Source: Watersipora subatra (taxonomy: Eukaryota > Bryozoa > Gymnolaemata > Cheilostomatida > Watersiporidae). Taken from it: a stretch of DNA of 64,000 bases. The DNA lies in contig NC_088708.1 of the NCBI RefSeq assembly GCF_963576615.1, positions 49,463,196 to 49,527,195 of the forward strand, given 5' to 3'. The translations under genes were made by a program, and so were the position numbers. The notes below the pieces were generated by a model that was given only the letters and a program-made list of their open reading frames with translations, was not told the DNA's origin and made no database searches. Positions 12,301 through 22,903 of the stretch are shown here, piece by piece (position 1 is the first letter of the stretch; every line of letters begins with the position of its first letter).

Positions 12301-15300
12301 CTAGTGGAATTTTAAAAATGAATAAATGTTTAACAAAAGCAAAAGTGTGCCAAGCCAAAATTCGAAGCTTTGTTTCTGGGAGTTGAAGATGAGCATTGAT
12401 CAATCAATTTTCCTCGCTTTCTACAAGTGAGAAGTGAACATAAATTCATTCTAATCATAAATCTAATTTACTAGCTAAAGCTGCCAAAGAAAATTTCAAG
12501 CAAATATTATAGCTAGGTGAAACGATAAAATTGTTATGGAACCATGATTGGTGATAGCAAGAAGTTATAATTTTATCAATTAGTATATGTATTCATGAGT
12601 ACTAAAATTATTACCTTTAGTATATTTAACACTTGTTCATCAATCTAAGCCATTATATTGCTAGATGCTATAGATTAATTAAGAAGCTGTCAATTTAACA
12701 ATCAACACTGTTTATTTTGTACCAAGAACTCAGTGTGCATCCGTATCACGCATGCGCAGGACGTTACATTATAGTCTCAAACAGGGAAATATAATCTGAA
12801 TGTAAACACAACAGTATATATATAGGAGACTCAAAGTTAAAAATAAATTTACCTCCATTTTCCTATCTTCCTCTGCAGCATAACGCTGCTGACACCTGTC
12901 AGCTCTAACCATAAGCTGTCTGCCTGCCCTCTTCACTTCAACTTTAACCACCTGATGCTCAGAAAACTCTGAGTAACCTTCGTAGGAACTGTAAGCGTTG
13001 TTACAATTCTGTTGTTCGTCAATAAAACATGTCAATCCAGTAATTCAGTAAATTAACGATGGCAATTAATTCGGTAAATAGCGATGTCGATGCGCATTTT
13101 AGTAATTGAGTAAAATTCCCAACTTCGAGATCACAGACAACGGGTTTTACGAGCGATAACATTTATTATGACCTATATAAAAATTTTGTGCTGACGATTG
13201 GCTAAAGAAGAAATCTTATATTTATCGCTCGTGGAATCTTTTCACATGTATCACTATACATGTCACAAATAAAGCACCTGCTCGAATCTGAGTGTTTCAA
13301 AAAATTATCTCATTCAAACGCTCATATCTCTGGACAGAGTTAGTCTACAAAGACAAAAATGACATCAAATTGTAGCTGACGTTTCAGCCTTTTATTGGTC
13401 TTAATACCATTTGATCGACTTTTTTGACACAATCACATCTTTAAGTCAGTATTTTAACAAGAAGGCTGATACCAAGGTTTAAGTTGGACTAACATGAGAA
13501 CATGACTTTAATGAGTCTATAAAAATGAATTTAAATCCAAATTTAATAAGATTTAAATCCATTAGAAATTTTGTTAGCTCAAAATCACTTCCTTGATGTC
13601 TTGGAGGTAATGTAAATGATCGATCATATACAATGTGACTCGCCTGCCGTTTGATTCACACTGCTCAATATCAGTCCATGTTGCATGGCCTTCTCTGTCA
13701 TTGGTTATGTTCACATACAAGTATACCAAGATCTTTGACTGGCTGGTCTTAACCTATTGGAGAATCTGCAGGTTTAGTTCAAAATTAACATAGATTATAA
13801 TAGTCATCATAATGACTAGCTTTCAGAATTGGTAGTTTTTTTTCTTAGACAGAACTTACCCTTACGTTGTGTAGGTGGGAAATTCAGCTTTTAGTGCAAA
13901 ATAACCAGCCGTACCGGCAGTACCATTCATTATAGCTAACCATAAAAATCAATGAAATATGTTATGTATACTTGGGAAATGTACATGGTGTTAATTAGTA
14001 ACATGGACTCATAACTGTTAATACATGTACTACTGGAATATTTTGCCTTAAAACTGTTTGGGTGTTGGTAGACTATGAAATATAGGATAAATTACATTGC
14101 CAAAATATTAGTAACGTTTTATTTTAATTTAATTAAGTAATTATTTTAGTATCTCATTTTGTTAGTAAGACATTTTTAAACATTTGAAATGTTTCGCATA
14201 TTTTGCTTTAGTAAGTGTGTTGCAATTCTGCGTACAACGACTCCAATTTCACATTAGTCCAAGCAGTGCAGAAAAGTTGGCCCAAACAGGATATTTTTGT
14301 GTGCATCAACCGACAAGCCTACGTTCTTTATGCCCATGTTCACACGCAAGTACAAACAGTGTACCATGATAACTAAATTCTGACAGATCGCCTGCTCGCA
14401 GCACTGCATTGGTTTCTAAGACTATCCGTTTGTCAGCTTGGGTAGTCAGGAGGTTGTTAGTATGGGCCGACTCATTATTTTACAAGAATGAAGTTCTAAC
14501 GAAATAATCGGTTGTATTATTGATTGTAGTGAGGATAAAGCTATTTTTATGGTTAGCATGCTTTCAACCGGGGTTCTCTCAAAACTGATGGCCACAGTAT
14601 CAGTTTGAAGACTTGAAACAATTATATTTGCATATAATGTTATGAAGGATGGCTGGAAGTGTGATCAGCATTTCTTACAATAAATTTAAAATGTCTTGAT
14701 GGAGTTTAATGCTGCCAACTTTTAACTAGAGCAAAAGTGAAATAAAAAGTGTGCATTCAGCTGTAATCATACAATTTTCCTCCAGATGTTGATTTTTCGC
14801 TGATTTGAAAATAATTATCTTTCTCTTTTTTAGAACCTAAATCTGCAAGACTACAAGCTGGTGTACGATGGTGCACTTACCTGGCGCATGAGTACTAACC
14901 GTTCTAAGCAAATCGACTTGCACGTGATCCTCCTTGAGGAAATGCTCGTCCTCCTCCAGGTCCAGGACGATGGGCGTCTCGTTCTCAAGTGTCAGAGCCC
15001 GATAGCGACTCAGTCACGAGACGATAGCAAGTTTGGTCACAGTCCAATCATTACACTCAACAGTATGCTAGTACGGCAGGTGGCAACAGGTGTGTATCAC
15101 GGTGTGTCGCCTCTTCACAGCCTCAAAGTTTAATCTACATGTGAAAACACACTTGGCGATATTTAGCGCGATATTGCGCTGCGTGGCGCTGGAACTTGCT
15201 CATGCAGAGCGATAACGCTAGACATTCTCTATCACAACTTTATCGCGAGCGAGATGCATTTCGATTGGTCGGTTTTTTCCCAAAATGCATTTTTATGGCG

Positions 15301-18300
15301 AGTAATTATTTCTTATCGATGTTCATCAACGTACAGCAGCCACATTTTGTTATTTTGTAACGATTGAAACATCATCAGAATGAACACTGAATTGTTCATA
15401 AATTTAATAAAAGCACTCTGTCCTGTAGGACATAACACACAAAAATTACAGAAAACCAGTTGAAAACTAACATTTGGTTAATATTCAATATATTAAATAT
15501 AAAAAATTACAATAAAGTAAACTACTGTATATATGAAAATCGTAAAATATTACTGTTGAAAATACAAATATAAGAATCGTTTTTTCTTATGTCTTGTAGT
15601 GTACAATCCGTGAAAGCGATAGGCCTAATAACAAAAGCAAAAGTTGTTTACGTCGTTGACTAGACAGCGCCATATTGACCTACCTAAATTTATTAACAAC
15701 TCCGAAGAAACTAATGATACGGAATTTTATTGGCAGTTTGTGAGCGTGCCCACGTTATCGTTTGCTGGTGAATCGCTCAAGTGTGTTTAGGCACACACCG
15801 TCGATATCTCCGCGCTCCTCATGATTCACGCGATGAAATCGCCTAGTGTGTTTGAACCTTAACAATCTGGCTTTATATAAATATCTCACAAGGCTTCGTT
15901 CTTAGTGTGAAGTATCTTTGTGAAAATTAGTTTGCAATATTGTATTAAAAAATGAGTTAAGAATTTTTATAGCCTGTGGTCATTGTTATCGCTAGTGTGA
16001 GTAATAAAACCAACTTTGTAGAAAGCCGTGTGTCAAAATTCTGCTGGCCATTACTAGCTTACATGAACATTTTATGCACTTTTCCCCCGGTCATGAGTTT
16101 GCTATGTGTCGGTGAATAGTACTTAGATAATATACTGTAACGGTTGTTGAGCTCTGTGATAATTACTTCTTGTCCGACATTTGGACAGATTCCTACATGT
16201 TATGGGCAGCAAAGTGCAAATTGGCTGCATTAACGGTCTCTTGACACATATACAGGCCCTAATTGCATGGGAAATGTGTTCCCTAGATACCTTTAGCCAT
16301 AGCTTTGAGATGTCCTCCATGTTTTAGACAAGAAGGCCATCTTCATTATTAACACTTCTCAGCTCGGGCCGCAGATATACGACTTGGTAGCCAACTCGGA
16401 GCAAGAGAAGAAAAGGTGAGTAGAGGACAAGCGCAGCCTTACGTATCTTTCTATACGAGTTATATCTGTCTAGCAGCTGTTTCTACTCGCTCGTCGAACG
16501 AGCTTTAATAAGCTCATCTCCAGTCAAGAGCTTTTGCGCTGAAGGCCCGGGGCTTGTGCCTGATGCAATAGCAATCGACGAGGGATTTAATTGAACAGCA
16601 CTGATTGGCTAGTTTCTTGCATTAAAAAACTGGGCGGAGTTGGGCTGTGTCTATACTCTATATAGTCAAGATTATTCACTCATTTCTTTCGTGAAGTAGT
16701 AGTTTGCCATGGCTGGTGGGTTGTTAAAGATGATTGATTGGTGACTCGAGGTGAATGCCATAGGTTGTGGCATGGCTGCGGCAGCTGACGAGCAACCTGA
16801 GCAAAAACGGCAGCAGAAGAAATTGAAGCGGCGAGATAGTTTCTTGTCAAGGTTTGAATGTGACGGCACTGCATCGGACTAGCTAGCGTCGTGTGTAGAT
16901 AAATGGAGATCATATGGGGTGCTCGGGCCATTCCAATGCAGTTTAAACCAAGTATCAACATTAATAGCCTAAGTTTTTATGCTCTAAAAGAATTACTAGC
17001 TTGAGGTAGCGGGTCATTATAACTTTCATTGCAGCTTCATATAGTTTTATAGCTTGTCCGTTGGTTATGATCTTTCCTGTGTCCAGGTGGTTCCGTTCCA
17101 TCACTGATGCGGCCGATAGCCAGAAGAAGTCAGCGTCACTTCGGCGACCTACGCGTCGGGCTCACGTGAATAAATCAAAGCTGACGCTGACAGAAACCAG
17201 CACAGACGAATCGCCGCCAGAAGAAAAAAGCAACGAGGTAGATGTCAATTCATCAGCTGAGCCAAACATCACAACTAACAAGTGAGTGTATCTGTCGGAG
17301 ATGCGAGTATGGCATTTGATTGACCCGCTCTCTATTGTCAGTGTTTATTAACATTGCTCACATCATCCCGGCTGCATTTCTCTTGTCTGGCAAGTGGGTG
17401 ATATTGACCTTTTTGGTGACGCTAATCCAGTGTCGTCTTTGACCGGTCCGTGCTTGCCATTCAGTAAACTTGCATAGACCTTGTGCAGCGTTTTCATTCA
17501 TTGCGCATCAATCGACGGGCTTTGCTAGGAACCTGGGGCACTCTCTCGCTCCATCCCTTTTATATCTATCGTTTTGTTTCCAAGCGTTTGTGATTTCTGA
17601 TGTGCACTAGTCGGCCCATGCTGACCCTCCTTTATCAGTTCTAAGATCTTATGTAAATAACAGCTCGCTAGCGGTATGAAGTTTGAATTCTCTTATTCTA
17701 CGTTGAACCGTGTTTGCATACACTCAAGCATGACCATCCGATATTCATCATACGCCTAAAGCTAAGCTTTCCTTATTGTTATGGCCCGTATGATTGTACT
17801 TTGCACCGTTAGTCCACCGATTTGCCTTGGCCTCTATGACATCTCTCTAATCGCCTTAATCTGAAAAAACATGTCATTTCTATTTGTCACCGCAATAACA
17901 GCATTCCTTTCTACTAAAGTATTTATGGGCTATAATAGTTTTCAATGCATCTTTGTTGTAGTAATGTGAGACCCGAGACTTGGTCTCACTCTCTACTACT
18001 TGAGCCTTCACATGAGTCGGGTAAGGTTCTTTCTATTACCTTTTTTTATTCTTATTATAATTGCCTCATCATAAACAATATTGTTTGAATGATAAATTAG
18101 GTTTTGCATGTAAATAGAGATACATTTTTATGGATAACCAACTGATCATGGACAAGGCACCGATAACTAGTATGCGCTTCCTTTGATAGTGAATATAATT
18201 TCATTTTCCTCGTAGTTTCTTGTTGTGTAACGTTTTCCCAAGTCACTTTTTGTTTATAGATCTATTCTCTATGTTGATTCAATGCAATAAGCTAAGTGGT

Positions 18301-21124
18301 TAGTCAATAAGTGAAACCGTTGCTGTAGCTGTATACAGCTGTGATTTATTGCAGAGCCTCTGGGCAACTCGCAAGGGGACAGAGCTGATGCAGCTGATGA
18401 GGTTAGTATATCCCCTGCAGCTTCATCTGCATGGCTTCCATTATCCGCGTTGGTGTTTTACGCTGCATAGCCCTTTCTATTCACCTAACTTGGCATGGGT
18501 CGGGCTCGCTGGTCCCTTAATTTTCACTTTTGAATGGTTGATGGTCGCACTCTGCACGTATCTTAAAAGCCTAGGGGTGAGGGGCAAGACTGCAGTCGCG
18601 TGTGTCTGTTGGTAGGGGCTTGTTGACAGTCACAACTGCTAGCCGTTTGGAAGAGTGGGTTGGTTACTAGTGCTGCGTCACTATCTCTCTCTCTCACACG
18701 CACTCTGTTTCTCCTAACAAACAGGTTTCCAAATTCGAGAGCTCGCAAGAGGAGGGTGAAAGGGATGCCAAATCTCTCCTTGTAGCCTCCATATCTGATA
18801 CAACGCTTCTCAAGCAATTCTTGTCTGTCAGTACACAAGCCGCTGCATTGAATGCCGCCCCCTCCCCCACACCTATCTTGTCTTCACCTGGCTCGGCTTC
18901 TAAGCAAGAGTCGAGTGTGACTACCGCTGCATCAACCGCGTATGAACAGTGCAACTCTGTGTTGAACAATCTCTCTCGGAGATTAAACTGTCTTTTGGTA
19001 GGTGGAGTTGTCTGATCCCATTCTGCCATGTGCATAGACATGGACATTGGCATGGATAATGTAATTACATCTCGTTATTGCGTTCATGTCGCTTAGGCAT
19101 CCGCCTCCTCTTAGGCTTGATTCTCCAGATTGGTTGGGCTAGGTAGCTGCTACATTTCATAGCGATTGCTAGCTTCTGATTGATTGGGCTAGGTAGCTGC
19201 TACATTTCATAGCGATTGCTAGCTTCTGATTGATTTATTTATTTGATGAACTTGCACAACTTTTAGTAGATTTTATCAGAAAGTATCAGTATTTTTCCAT
19301 CATTTGTGATTGTTTAGAATGTTTGAAGTGATCTGACTGCCAGGATGTTTCAAGATTAAAATCTACAAAACTTGATCGCGGTTAGAACCCTCAGATCAAG
19401 CCAAAGTACTATTATAGTTGCAAAAAGGCCGAGAGAATAGAGACGCACAGTGCTGCAACTTGAATGCATAAACCGATATCAACCATGGCAACTAGTGACG
19501 CCATTTCACATGTATTGTTCGTCTGAACATTTTCACTGCGATCAAGTTTTATAGGTTTTAATCTCGAAACATCCTGGCAGCCAGATCACCTCAAACATAA
19601 AAACAATCGCAAATGATTGAAAAATACCGATAATTTCTGATAAAATATATTAAATCTTGTGTAAGTTGATCTTGAAGAGCAGAGCATGTGCTAGCTGATC
19701 ATTGACTTATGCGTTCCCCTTTCATGCGTAACTTCAGCTTATTTGTCTTATTCACTGGTAACAGTTTCTATTGTCCCTAACTACATATATGACAAGATTT
19801 CCGTACTCTTAAAAACCAAATTGAAATGATTCGCCAGCATTCTCTGTACATCCGTAGCTTACTACCTTATTTTTTCTCTACTAACATGTGTTGGTGGCTA
19901 TTATTCTTGTCTCTCATCGCAACACCGCACACTCATGCGTGATTGGTGGGCGTTACAGGAAGTCGTGGAAGAGCAGGACAATGAACGAGCACGCTTGCAG
20001 CATCAGCTAAAAACGGCCGAGCAGCTCCTTACAGAGGCACCAAAAGATTCAGTTGACAGCAGACCCAATAGTTTCGTTTCAAATTCTTCATCTAGCACGT
20101 CAGTTGGCGATGCTGCCGACTCGCAGCCGCATGGTTAGTTTTTAGACTAAAAATGCCTTTCAGTGTGTTTGTGCTTTTGGTGGAAAATTAATTCATTAAT
20201 TCATGTCTAGCTTCTTTGTCTTTGGAAGACTTGTAGAAGCTTATAAGAATGGCATAGTTACATATTTGTGTAAATACTCTAGGTTATGATATTACCTGCT
20301 GTAACTTGTTTGGCACGTTGTAAGGTTTTTGTTGCTATCATCTGACATTGTTGGCTATGTCAAAAGTTTTCTGCTTGATTCGTGAAAACTCGTATCTCTT
20401 CATTCACTCTAATTCCTTGTTTATAGCAGCACCAAGCGACATGTCGGTTGCGATCAAAGGTAACCCTCCTCACCACTCCGCCCCTTCTCGAGCTGATATG
20501 ACTGACTCGGCTCATTCCTCGGCAGCCGAAAGTGACAGCGACGAAGAAGGCACTGTGTACGCTGACTCCAAGGAAGATTTTGCTGATGTTTGTAAAGACA
20601 ACAAACATGGCGTTCAGCGGCCAGAGAGCTCATTGTCGAATGTATCCAATGCACTGACAGATAATACATTAGTATCAGCAGACAATCTTTCTGATGACGT
20701 TGCGGACCATCCAACCGCTAAGGACGATCATATAATCAATGTTGGCAATGGTGACAATACAGCTGACAACATTCCCCACATACGAGTGAACAGCACAAGT
20801 CTGAGCATAGGGTCGGACTCCGACATAGAAAACACAAATATTGACGATGTTGTGACTGAAAACGCTTCTACCAATACCTTGACAGGGAGTGAACACACTG
20901 CCGCAGCCATGATAGTGCAGGAGGCCATGGAGGCAGCATTGGACATTATGAAAGCTGAATCTGCTAATGCAAATGAAACGGATTTGCCAGCCATCAGCTC
21001 TAACAATATAGATGTTAACTTTGTGCCTCTAGGCGCAAAGACTGTCGGCACCAGGTTATTATCAGACAGCGACATTGATGACAGCGACGAAACAGATGCA
21101 CTATCAGTTAACTCCCTAGATTAA
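1..21124 (+). CDS. ARHGEF12: Rho guanine nucleotide exchange factor, ARHGEF11/12 (RhoGEF2) type, 5'-incomplete
   Basis: Family role: activates RhoA downstream of G-alpha12/13 at the plasma membrane by GDP/GTP exchange. Exons read from the sequence: 1-82, 204-317, 2071-2097, 2759-2818, 3091-3200, 3330-3460, 4307-4488, 5888-6120, 8608-8733, 9179-9296, 9662-9840, 14834-15089, 16328-16415, 17087-17281, 17962-18020, 18355-18401, 18725-18997, 19959-20133, 20427-21124. All junctions are GT-AG and phases agree throughout, giving 1050 codons plus TAA. Domain order is C1, linker, DH, PH, Ser/acidic-rich tail with a short coiled coil (exon 19959). The N-terminal PDZ and RGS-like domains expected for the family would lie left of the window. 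The C1 argues for the invertebrate RhoGEF2 form rather than a vertebrate ARHGEF11 or 12; the symbol marks the family, not proven orthology. The 27-nt exon 2071-2097 is least certain, although skipping it would also keep the frame. Confidence 0.9.
318..2758 (+). other. RhoGEF introns, no other gene seen
   Basis: Apart from the 27-nt exon at 2071-2097 (in-phase, flanked by GGCAG and GTAAAT) this stretch shows only short open frames without recognisable coding character. No transposon termini or tandem arrays were spotted. Confidence 0.5.
3461..3560 (+). repeat. degenerate 12-bp donor-like tandem repeat at a splice donor
   Basis: Directly after the exon ending at 3460 the intron reads GTAAGAGGAT, then GTAAGAATGAGA, then several GTGAGAATGAGA-like units. 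The unit is about 12 bp and each begins with a 5'-splice-site-like GTAAGA or GTGAGA. About five imperfect copies precede ordinary intron sequence. Confidence 0.55.
4307..9840 (+). CDS. DH (RhoGEF catalytic) domain exons
   Basis: Exons 4307-4488 (end), 5888-6120, 8608-8733, 9179-9296 and 9662-9840 encode a complete Dbl-homology domain. It begins QEVINELLYTEKSHVRNL (conserved region 1), continues through FCRNHSYAL, and contains the conserved region 3 helix RRLQFKDLMISQVHRLTKYP that contacts Rho switch regions. It ends with QILDHVNLAVKDCENH. The match to LARG/PDZ-RhoGEF is close. The introns between these exons carry a MITE (4604-5506), an AT-rich block, a 45-bp minisatellite and a SINE-like fragment. 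Confidence 0.92.
4604..5506. mobile_element. TTAA-flanked MITE, copy 1 (903 bp)
   Basis: The left end reads AGGTTGACTTGCAACAAAA and the right end is its inverted complement, ending in GTCAACCT. Both ends abut TTAA (4600-4603 and 5507-5510). The inverted repeats continue inward, imperfectly, for over 100 bp (GTGATTACAAGC versus a TTGTAATCAC counterpart). A second copy sits at 57300-58173 with the same interior, including GATCATGTGACCCA and a CACAGGTGACCAACAGGC segment. There is no coding capacity, so it is non-autonomous. A TTAA duplication points to a piggyBac-type mobiliser, though a TA duplication (mariner type) reads almost as well because the ends are TTAAA/TTTAA. Confidence 0.8.
6236..6665. 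repeat. AT-only low-complexity block
   Basis: About 430 bp of almost pure A/T with internal self-similarity at roughly 105 bp (TAATTATAAATT...TATATTATTACATATT recurring). It is rich in short palindromes and lies in a RhoGEF intron. No gene. Confidence 0.8.
7498..8489. repeat. 45-bp minisatellite, about 22 copies
   Basis: The unit begins GTGTAAGTTTATACGTTG, then TAGTGAGTCGAGGGTTAG and TTGTGAAGC. Copies are near identical, with one common variant (GTCGAG/GTCAAG). Because 45 is a multiple of three, an open frame runs through the array, giving a spurious 15-residue repeat (VSLYVVVSRGLVVKR). Each unit contains two perfect 5'-splice-site cores on the sense strand of the RhoGEF gene, GTAAGT and GTGAGT. 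The array sits in the intron between DH exons 5888-6120 and 8608-8733. Confidence 0.95.
8978..9065 (+). mobile_element. tRNA-derived SINE-like fragment
   Basis: A pol III A-box-like element (TGGCACAGTGCTAGC) is followed about 40 bp downstream by a B-box match (GAGTTCAAATC). Spacing and motifs resemble the tRNA head of a SINE. No cloverleaf could be made convincing, so it is not called a tRNA gene. It lies in a RhoGEF intron. Confidence 0.4.
10905..11050. mobile_element. half copy of the 19245-19671 fold-back element
   Basis: It shares a segment with the arms of the element at 19245: a GGAAAGTATT...TATCAG-like part, then CAAGATATTTGAAGATTAAA and AAAATTTGATCGCGGT. Only one arm is evident. It lies in the 5-kb RhoGEF intron. 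Confidence 0.5.
12126..13030 (-). CDS. possible nested gene: two minus-strand exons in a RhoGEF intron
   Basis: Two segments with coding character lie on the strand opposite the RhoGEF. The first, about 13020-12853, encodes EGYSEFSEHQVVKVEVKRAG and a basic/acidic RADRCQQRYAAEEDRKME, ending at a GTAAAT donor. The second, 12200-12126, is preceded by a TTACAG acceptor and encodes MPPTEQLGQCKNCHKWERET before TGA. The phase (0) is consistent. CKNC could be part of a small zinc site. No start codon is evident, so an upstream exon or a pseudogene is possible. The product is not recognised; it could be a fragment of a transposon-encoded protein. Confidence 0.35.
14834..16415 (+). CDS. PH domain exons of the RhoGEF
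   Basis: Exons 14834-15089 and 16328-16415, completed by the start of 17087-17281, encode the PH domain directly C-terminal to the DH. Key stretches are LVYDGALTWRM, IDLHVILLEEMLVLLQ, RLVLKCQSP, SMLVRQVAT, AIFIINTS and QIYDLVANSEQEKKRW, in the same order as in LARG. The PH of this family supports exchange and binds activated RhoA through a hydrophobic patch. About 5 kb of intron (9841-14833) separates DH from PH. Confidence 0.9.
15139..15858. mobile_element. putative 0.7-kb TIR element
   Basis: The left end AAAACACACTTGGCGATA is mirrored at the right end by ATCGCCTAGTGTGTTTGA, about 18 bp of imperfect inverted repeat. Next to each end are CG-rich words (TTTAGCGCGATATTGCGC; CTCCGCGCTCC). The interior contains an AT-rich non-coding segment. 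The target duplication was not determined. It lies in the RhoGEF intron between the two PH exons. Confidence 0.45.
17087..21124 (+). CDS. C-terminal tail exons of the RhoGEF
   Basis: Seven exons encode a low-complexity Ser/Thr/Asp-rich tail after the PH. Exon 19959-20133 contains a short heptad-like segment (EEQDNERARLQHQLKTAEQ) that may be the homologue of the C-terminal coiled coil used for dimerisation in PDZ-RhoGEF and LARG. The final exon (233 codons incl. stop) is rich in S, D and N, with repeated acidic clusters such as SDSDEE and SDSDIDDSDE typical of casein-kinase-2 sites. The tail is the least conserved part and the homology call rests on the upstream domains. Confidence 0.75.
19131..19230. 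repeat. two-copy 50-bp tandem duplication
   Basis: TTGGGCTAGGTAGCTGCTAC and the following TTTCATAGCGATTGCTAGC occur twice in direct succession with a 50-bp period, almost identically. It lies immediately left of the fold-back element at 19245. Confidence 0.85.
19245..19671. mobile_element. fold-back MITE, 427 bp
   Basis: The two ends form an inverted repeat of about 165 bp per arm. The left arm runs GATGAACTTGCACAAC, through TTTTATCAGAAAGTATC and GCCAGGATGTTTC, to AAAACTTGATCGCGGT. The right arm is its complement with roughly 15 percent differences. About 80 bp of unique DNA separates the arms. It lies in a RhoGEF intron, and a related half copy is at 10905-11050. Confidence 0.75.
20318..20398 (+). 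repeat. 75-bp segment duplicated at 22111-22182
   Basis: The intron just before the last RhoGEF exon contains TGACATTGTTGGCTATG, then CAAAAGTTTTCTGCTTGATT and CGTGAAAACTCGTAT. The same words recur, nearly identical, at 22111-22182 beyond the gene end. Confidence 0.85.
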
Positions 21125-21747
21125 TATTATTCCTAGGTAGTTCTTCTCTAAGGGCAGCCTTTCAGGAGTTATGTCCCCACAGTGTACACAGTGTACTTGT
21201 AATGGGAGACCTGCCTGGTCGCACCTCAACCTCGTGTATTATATAACTTCTACCTTGTTAGATAACAAAATAACAAAACTATTTTTGTATGTTTGCCCTC
21301 ATTCCACTCATTTTCGTGTAAGCAATCGACATTGCCGGAATTCATGTTGAAATGGCCACGATCGTCTTAGTATTTATTTATATTCTTGAAAATTCGTGAG
21401 AGAAGCTGGTGCATACATTATATTTATAATTGTTAGCATGCCCGTGCAATGACACAGAGTGAATTCTCGCCTCATCCATAGATAGGCAAGATACAATAAG
21501 GATTGTCTAATTGTTATTGCTCTCTCTGTACCATAATGCATCAGCTATATCATTGATTCATTGGGTTATTGTGGGTGCCTCGGAGATACGATAGATTAGG
21601 TTTTTTATCACATGTACATACCTATATGCTAAGTACTCTATTATTGTTACAAAGATTTATGGAGTTGTCTATTACTGGCAGTGATTACTTAACTTTGTGC
21701 TTATTACTCGTCACCCAACATTCATTTGAGCTCTGAGAAATAATAAA
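21125..21747 (+). other. 3' UTR and poly(A) signal of the RhoGEF gene
   Basis: After the TAA at 21122-21124 there is about 0.6 kb of non-coding AT-rich sequence with a canonical AATAAA at 21742-21747, the first one found downstream of the stop. Cleavage would be expected shortly after. Confidence 0.55.
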
Positions 21748-22029
21748 TCTTGTATATCTATTTTTGTGTGTCCCTATTTTCTCATGCTCGACGTGGTCGT
21801 ACCGTACAGCATCGCGATTGCTGCATGGATGTGCAAGAAATATTGTTTCTTTCACCGCATTTATACGATTTGCTTGTTCTGTTTGCGCCATCTCTGTGTG
21901 ACGTGGCAGCGCTAAGTATTCGTTCGTTCATAGCGTCAATTATCTGGTATCCTGAAACTGCTCGCTCCTTTTGGCAAGGCGGCTCCAATTTCTACAATGA
22001 ACGATGTTATACAAGGTTAGTGTGTGTCA

Positions 22030-22270
22030 TAATCATAATTTGTATAATAGCGGCATATAGCAATATTGAACCGTTTATTTGCTGATAGTTCATTATTTAA
22101 AATTGTAAAGTTTTTGTTACTACCATATGACATTGTTGGCTATGCCAAAAGTTTTCTGCTTGATTCGTGAAAACTCGTATTTCAAATTATACATAATTTG
22201 TATAATAGCGATATCAATCGCAATATTGAACCGTTTATGTGCTGATAATTCATTATTTAAAATTACTCGA
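22030..22270. repeat. 80-bp repeat pair flanking the duplicated intron segment
   Basis: AATTTGTATAATAGCG, CAATATTGAACCGTTTAT and GCTGATA-TTCATTATTTAA occur at about 22037-22104 and again at about 22193-22264. The copy of the 20318-20398 segment lies between them. Confidence 0.75.
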
Positions 22271-22298
22271 AGCTGTTTACATTTATTAAATGCACCTA

Positions 22299-22388
22299 CA
22301 GTCGCGGCCGAAAGTATTAGCGTAATAGCGCGATAAATAAATTAATACGAAAAATGTTGGGAGGTGTTAATACATTTGGCCACGACTG
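22299..22388. mobile_element. 90-bp Tc1/mariner-type MITE
   Basis: Ends CAGTCGCGGCCGAAAGTATT and its complement (ATTTGGCCACGACTG) match the well-known Tc1-family terminal motif CAGTCGTGGCCAAAAGT. TA dinucleotides flank both sides (22297-22298 and 22389-22390). The interior is too short to code. Confidence 0.8.
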
Positions 22389-22903
22389 TAGATATGATAG
22401 GTTGCTTTTCAAGAAAAGAAAAACGTAATGAAATTTTGTCTTGCTATTCAAATATTTTGTGTAATACATAAGACTAGCAATTGATATGGTCAGCTAACAG
22501 CTCTCTTTCTCTACACCAATCAATTACTAGTGTTCGTCTACTTGCTTACTAGATTTTTAATGTTCTTCAAGTCCCAAAAATAGTTGATGCCTACAGCTAC
22601 ATGTAATTACTTCAAATGCCTACTTCCATAGCCGAGACTGATCATAACCAAATTGGTTTGTAAAATAGAGTTGGTTATATCTTAGCCTATTATATAGCAA
22701 ATGTTGCAGGTGGTCAGCATAGCTACAGAAGATACACGCATGTTGATATTACCTTAGATAAGGTTCAACTTTAATTCTATTACGTCTAATCGGAGGTGAT
22801 CAATTGATAAAGAGATTTAGGCTTCAATTGCAATTATTTTAAAAGATCAAATTCATCAGTTTTTACCTGTATCAAACTGGAGATATTGTAATATAAAACC
22901 TAC

